Below, piece after piece: positions 61,493 to 64,000 of a stretch of 64,000 nucleotides of DNA; within the stretch, counting starts at the first letter, position 1; each line of letters begins with the position of its first letter. The stretch is taken from NCBI GenBank assembly GCA_037013495.1, contig CM072812.1, positions 63,105,438-63,169,437 of the forward strand, read 5' to 3'. The position numbers and the translations under genes are program-made. The DNA comes from Hippophae tibetana (lineage: Eukaryota > Streptophyta > Magnoliopsida > Rosales > Elaeagnaceae). Below the pieces are notes generated by a model, which was not told the DNA's origin, ran no database searches, and saw only the letters and a program-made list of their open reading frames with translations.

Positions 61493-64000
61493 GTTTCTTA
61501 TTATATGTGATTTTATTTGAAAGGGTGAATTTATTAAATATGAGTTATTTCATATAAAGTAAAAACTTTATGTTATATTTATTACTTTTAACATCTTTAA
61601 TAATATTTTGTATTAAATTGTACGTGTTAGTTTATTTAGTTTAGATTATTGTAACATATTTCATTTCAGCAAAACAAAATAAGATATTTGGTTGGGGAAA
61701 ATTAAATTAAACCTATCTACTTTGCCCCGTAGTAGTTGACAAAAACAATGATTTTTAGTTATACTAACATATATTTTCAAGTATTATGTAGGGAGAATAA
61801 TGGTAATACATCATATTGAACTCATGGAAGATAATATAGATATATTTCATGATCTAATGGACAATATTACAACTTTATGTATTGAATGGTTACATGTCAA
61901 CAAGGAAATTTTGTATGTAGATAATTTAAAAAATTTGATAATCCAAATTTATGTTTATAGAATTATTAGACAAATTCCTAATTATAGAGTTAAGAATTCC
62001 AAAAATATCAACAAAATATGTAATATATTTTTAAGCTTTTAATATTATACCAAAATTATGTATGTATAAATTACCATACACTGTTATTTGTATAGGTTTA
62101 ATAATTACTTGCACAATTTGGTTGTGTATTGAACGATCTTGTCTAGGGCATCGACACCACAAAGGGAAATCTACTTGTCTATAAATCTTGGTTTTCCAAT
62201 TTCTCCTAATTTTAGGATACATGTAATATGTATGATATTTCACGCTCTAATAGTTTTTTTGAAGTGGTAAATAAATATTTCACTCAATCTAATATATATA
62301 TATATATATATTTATAGTTTCTTATTATATATGATTTTATTTGAAAGGGTGAATTTATTAAATATGAGTTATTTCATATAAAGTAAACACTTTATGTTAT
62401 ATTTATTACTTTTAACATCTTTAATAATATTTTGTATTAAATTGTACGTGTTAGTTTATTCATTTTAGATTATTGTAACATATTTCATTTCAGCAAAACA
62501 AAATAAGATATTTGGTTGGGGAAAAGTAAATTAAACCTATCTACTTTGCTCCGTAGTAGTTGACAAAAACAATGATTTTTAGTTATACTAACATATATTT
62601 TGAAGTATTTTGTAGGGAGAATAATGGTAATACATCATATTGAACTCATGGAATATAATATAGATATATTTGATGATCTAATGGACAATACAATTTTATG
62701 TCTTGAATGGTTATATGTAAACAAGGAAATTTTGTATGGAGATAAATTAAAAAAATTGATAATCCAAATTTATGTTTATAGAATTATTAGACAAATTCCT
62801 AATTATAGAGTTAAGAATTCCAAAAATATCGACAATATATGTAAAATATTAACAAAATATGTAATATATTTTTAAGCTCTTAATATTCTACCAAAATTAT
62901 GTATGTATAAATTATCATACACTGTTATTTGTATAGGTTTAATAATTACTTGCACAATTTGGTTGTATATGGAACGATCATGTCTAGGGTATCGACACCA
63001 CAAAGGGTAATCTACTTGTCTATAAATCTTGGTTTTCCAATTTCTCTTTAATTTTAGGATACATGTAATATATATGATATTTCATGCTCTAATATTTTTT
63101 TTGGAGTGGTAAATAAATATTTCATACAATCTAATATGTATTTATATTTATAGTTTCTTATTATATGTGATTTTATTTGAAAGGGTGAATTTATTAAATA
63201 TGAGTTATTTCATATAAAGTAAAAACTCTATGTTATATTTATTACTTTTAACATATTTAATAATATTTGTATTAAATTGTACGTGTTAGTTTATTTATTT
63301 TAGATTATTCTAACATATTTCATTTCAGCAAAACAAAATAAGATATTTGGTTGGGGAAAATTAAATTAAACCTATGTACTTTGCTCCGTAGTAGTTGACA
63401 AAAACAATGATTTTTAGTTATACTAACATATATTTTCAAGTATTATGTAGGGAGAATAATGGTAATACATCATATTGAACTCATGGAAGATAATATAGAT
63501 ATATTTCGTGATCTAATGGACAATACAACTTTATGTATTGAATGGTTATATGTTAACAAGGAAATTTTGTATGGAGATAAATTAAAAAATTTGATAATCC
63601 AAATTTATGTTTATAGAATTATTAGACAAATTCCTAATTATAGAGTTAAGAATTCCAAAAATATCAACAAAATATGTAATATATTTTTAAGCTTTTAATA
63701 TTATACCAAAATTATGTATGTATAAATTACCATACACTGTTATTTGTATAGGTTTAATAATTACTTGCACAATTTGGTTGTGTATTGAACGATCATGTCT
63801 AGGGTATCGACACCACAAAGGGTAATCTACTTGTCTATAAATCTTGGTTTTCCAATTTCTCCTAATTTTAGGATACATGTAATATGTATGATATTTCACG
63901 CTCTAAAAGTTTTTTTGAAGTGGTAAATAAATATTTCACTCAATCTAATATATATATATATTTATAGTTTCTTATTATATGTGATTTTATTTGAAAGGGT

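Larger units (their letters stand above)
18839..64000. repeat. Array B: 820-850 bp AT-rich satellite, ~50 units, continuing beyond the window
   Basis: Units are anchored on atggtaatacatcatattg, at or near 19127, 19865, 20692 (ATG changed to ATT), 21505, 22343, 23158, 23912, 24723, 25661, 26481, 27299, 28134, 28973, 29814, 30621, 31469, 32314, 33001, 33873, 34620, 35341, 36156, 37008, 37827, 38695, 39510, 40345, 41195, 44066, 46815, 47636, 48472, 49287, 50122, 50949, 51784, 52615, 53434, 54253, 55089, 55901, 56745, 57584, 58455, 59283, 60098, 60937, 61800, 62624 and 63459. Other fixed landmarks are ggtatcgacaccacaaaggg, ccaatttctcctaatttta, a (TA)n tract before tagtttctt, and gtacgtgttagtttattta. 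Most units are 819-850 bp. Two solo LTRs interrupt the unit at 44066. I see no similarity to array A or to a known gene. Confidence 0.95.
35190..64000. repeat. Array B subfamily B3 (homogenised core)
   Basis: Units at 35341-63459. Diagnostic features are acaactttatgtattgaatgg, tatgtaaacaaggaa, tttcatttcagcaaaac, ttgtctataaatcttgg and aattttaggatacatg. Variation among units is low. Block-wise duplicates (819 bp, ~1.66 kb and ~11.68 kb offsets) point to recent unequal exchange or amplification. Confidence 0.8.

Noticed and set aside
18839..64000. The recurrent array B frames as a family of ~50 small genes
   Set aside because: Many units have stops, shifts or lost start codons (20692 has ATT; 39590 and 46,900 have an in-frame taa), differences are largely amino-acid-changing, and there is no consistent promoter. 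Array homogenisation explains the similarity.
1..64000. CRISPR array, prokaryotic operons or organellar DNA
   Set aside because: The repeats are hundreds of bp long with no short-repeat/spacer pattern. There are no dense long reading frames, no rRNA/tRNA-like sequence and no organelle genes.
1..64000. Telomere-type (tttaggg)n or short 150-180 bp centromeric satellite
   Set aside because: Neither motif nor period is visible; the only periods found are ~543 bp, ~1.63 kb and ~830 bp. A centromeric role therefore remains speculation.

Overview
The window is eukaryotic, almost certainly nuclear DNA of a flowering plant (probably a eudicot). It has no compact genes. Its coding-like fragments carry GT-AG introns, it contains two solo LTRs of a plant-type retrotransposon, and the rest is two long, AT-rich tandem arrays (satellite DNA). 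I see no gene that is likely to work, and no tRNA, rRNA or CRISPR array. The species cannot be named from the sequence.

Array A (1 to about 18,838, open on the left) is built from about 35 monomers of roughly 543 bp. They form a three-monomer higher-order repeat of about 1.63 kb. Read on the plus strand, each monomer is a decayed piece of a protein-coding gene: two exon parts and a ~121 bp intron with recognisable splice sites. The translated pieces (DRLDK..., SNVDLIKQLE, FSLPRSS.TTLLQLKDVI, NQEVLELRSQ, RCELQEV, ESAKSKAAKDVIKSLTA) match, from memory, the linker and coiled-coil region that follows the FYVE finger in plant PRAF-type (PH-RCC1-FYVE-BRX) proteins. Array A is therefore a gene-derived satellite: a tandem duplication in which the end of the coiled coil (SLTAQ) is joined to the start of the linker (DRLDK).

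Array B (about 18,839 to 64,000, open on the right) has about 50 units of 820-850 bp. They are very AT-rich, and most contain a (TA)n tract of variable length. Three successive subfamilies are visible (18.8-25.5, 25.5-35.2 and 35.2-64 kb). The rightmost is the most homogeneous and has recent duplications: an 819 bp pair that looks identical, dimer duplications of ~1.66 kb, and a block repeated at an offset of ~11.68 kb. Open frames of 60-91 codons recur on both strands, but they drift mostly by amino-acid-changing substitutions and I do not call them genes.

One array B unit is split by two solo LTRs of the same family, in opposite orientation: 41,860-43,889 (plus) and 44,435-46,329 (minus). 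Each starts TGATGA, ends TCATCA and has its own 5 bp target duplication. Each carries a GC-rich U3, a G-box, TGACG/CRE-like motifs and a TATA box. The termini and the early U3 resemble Ty3/gypsy Tat-lineage (Ogre-like) LTRs. The two promoters point at each other across one satellite unit.

Both arrays are most homogeneous far from their shared border at 18.84 kb and most diverged next to it, the layout expected of old array edges flanking recently homogenised cores. The region could be centromeric or pericentromeric heterochromatin, but that is inference.
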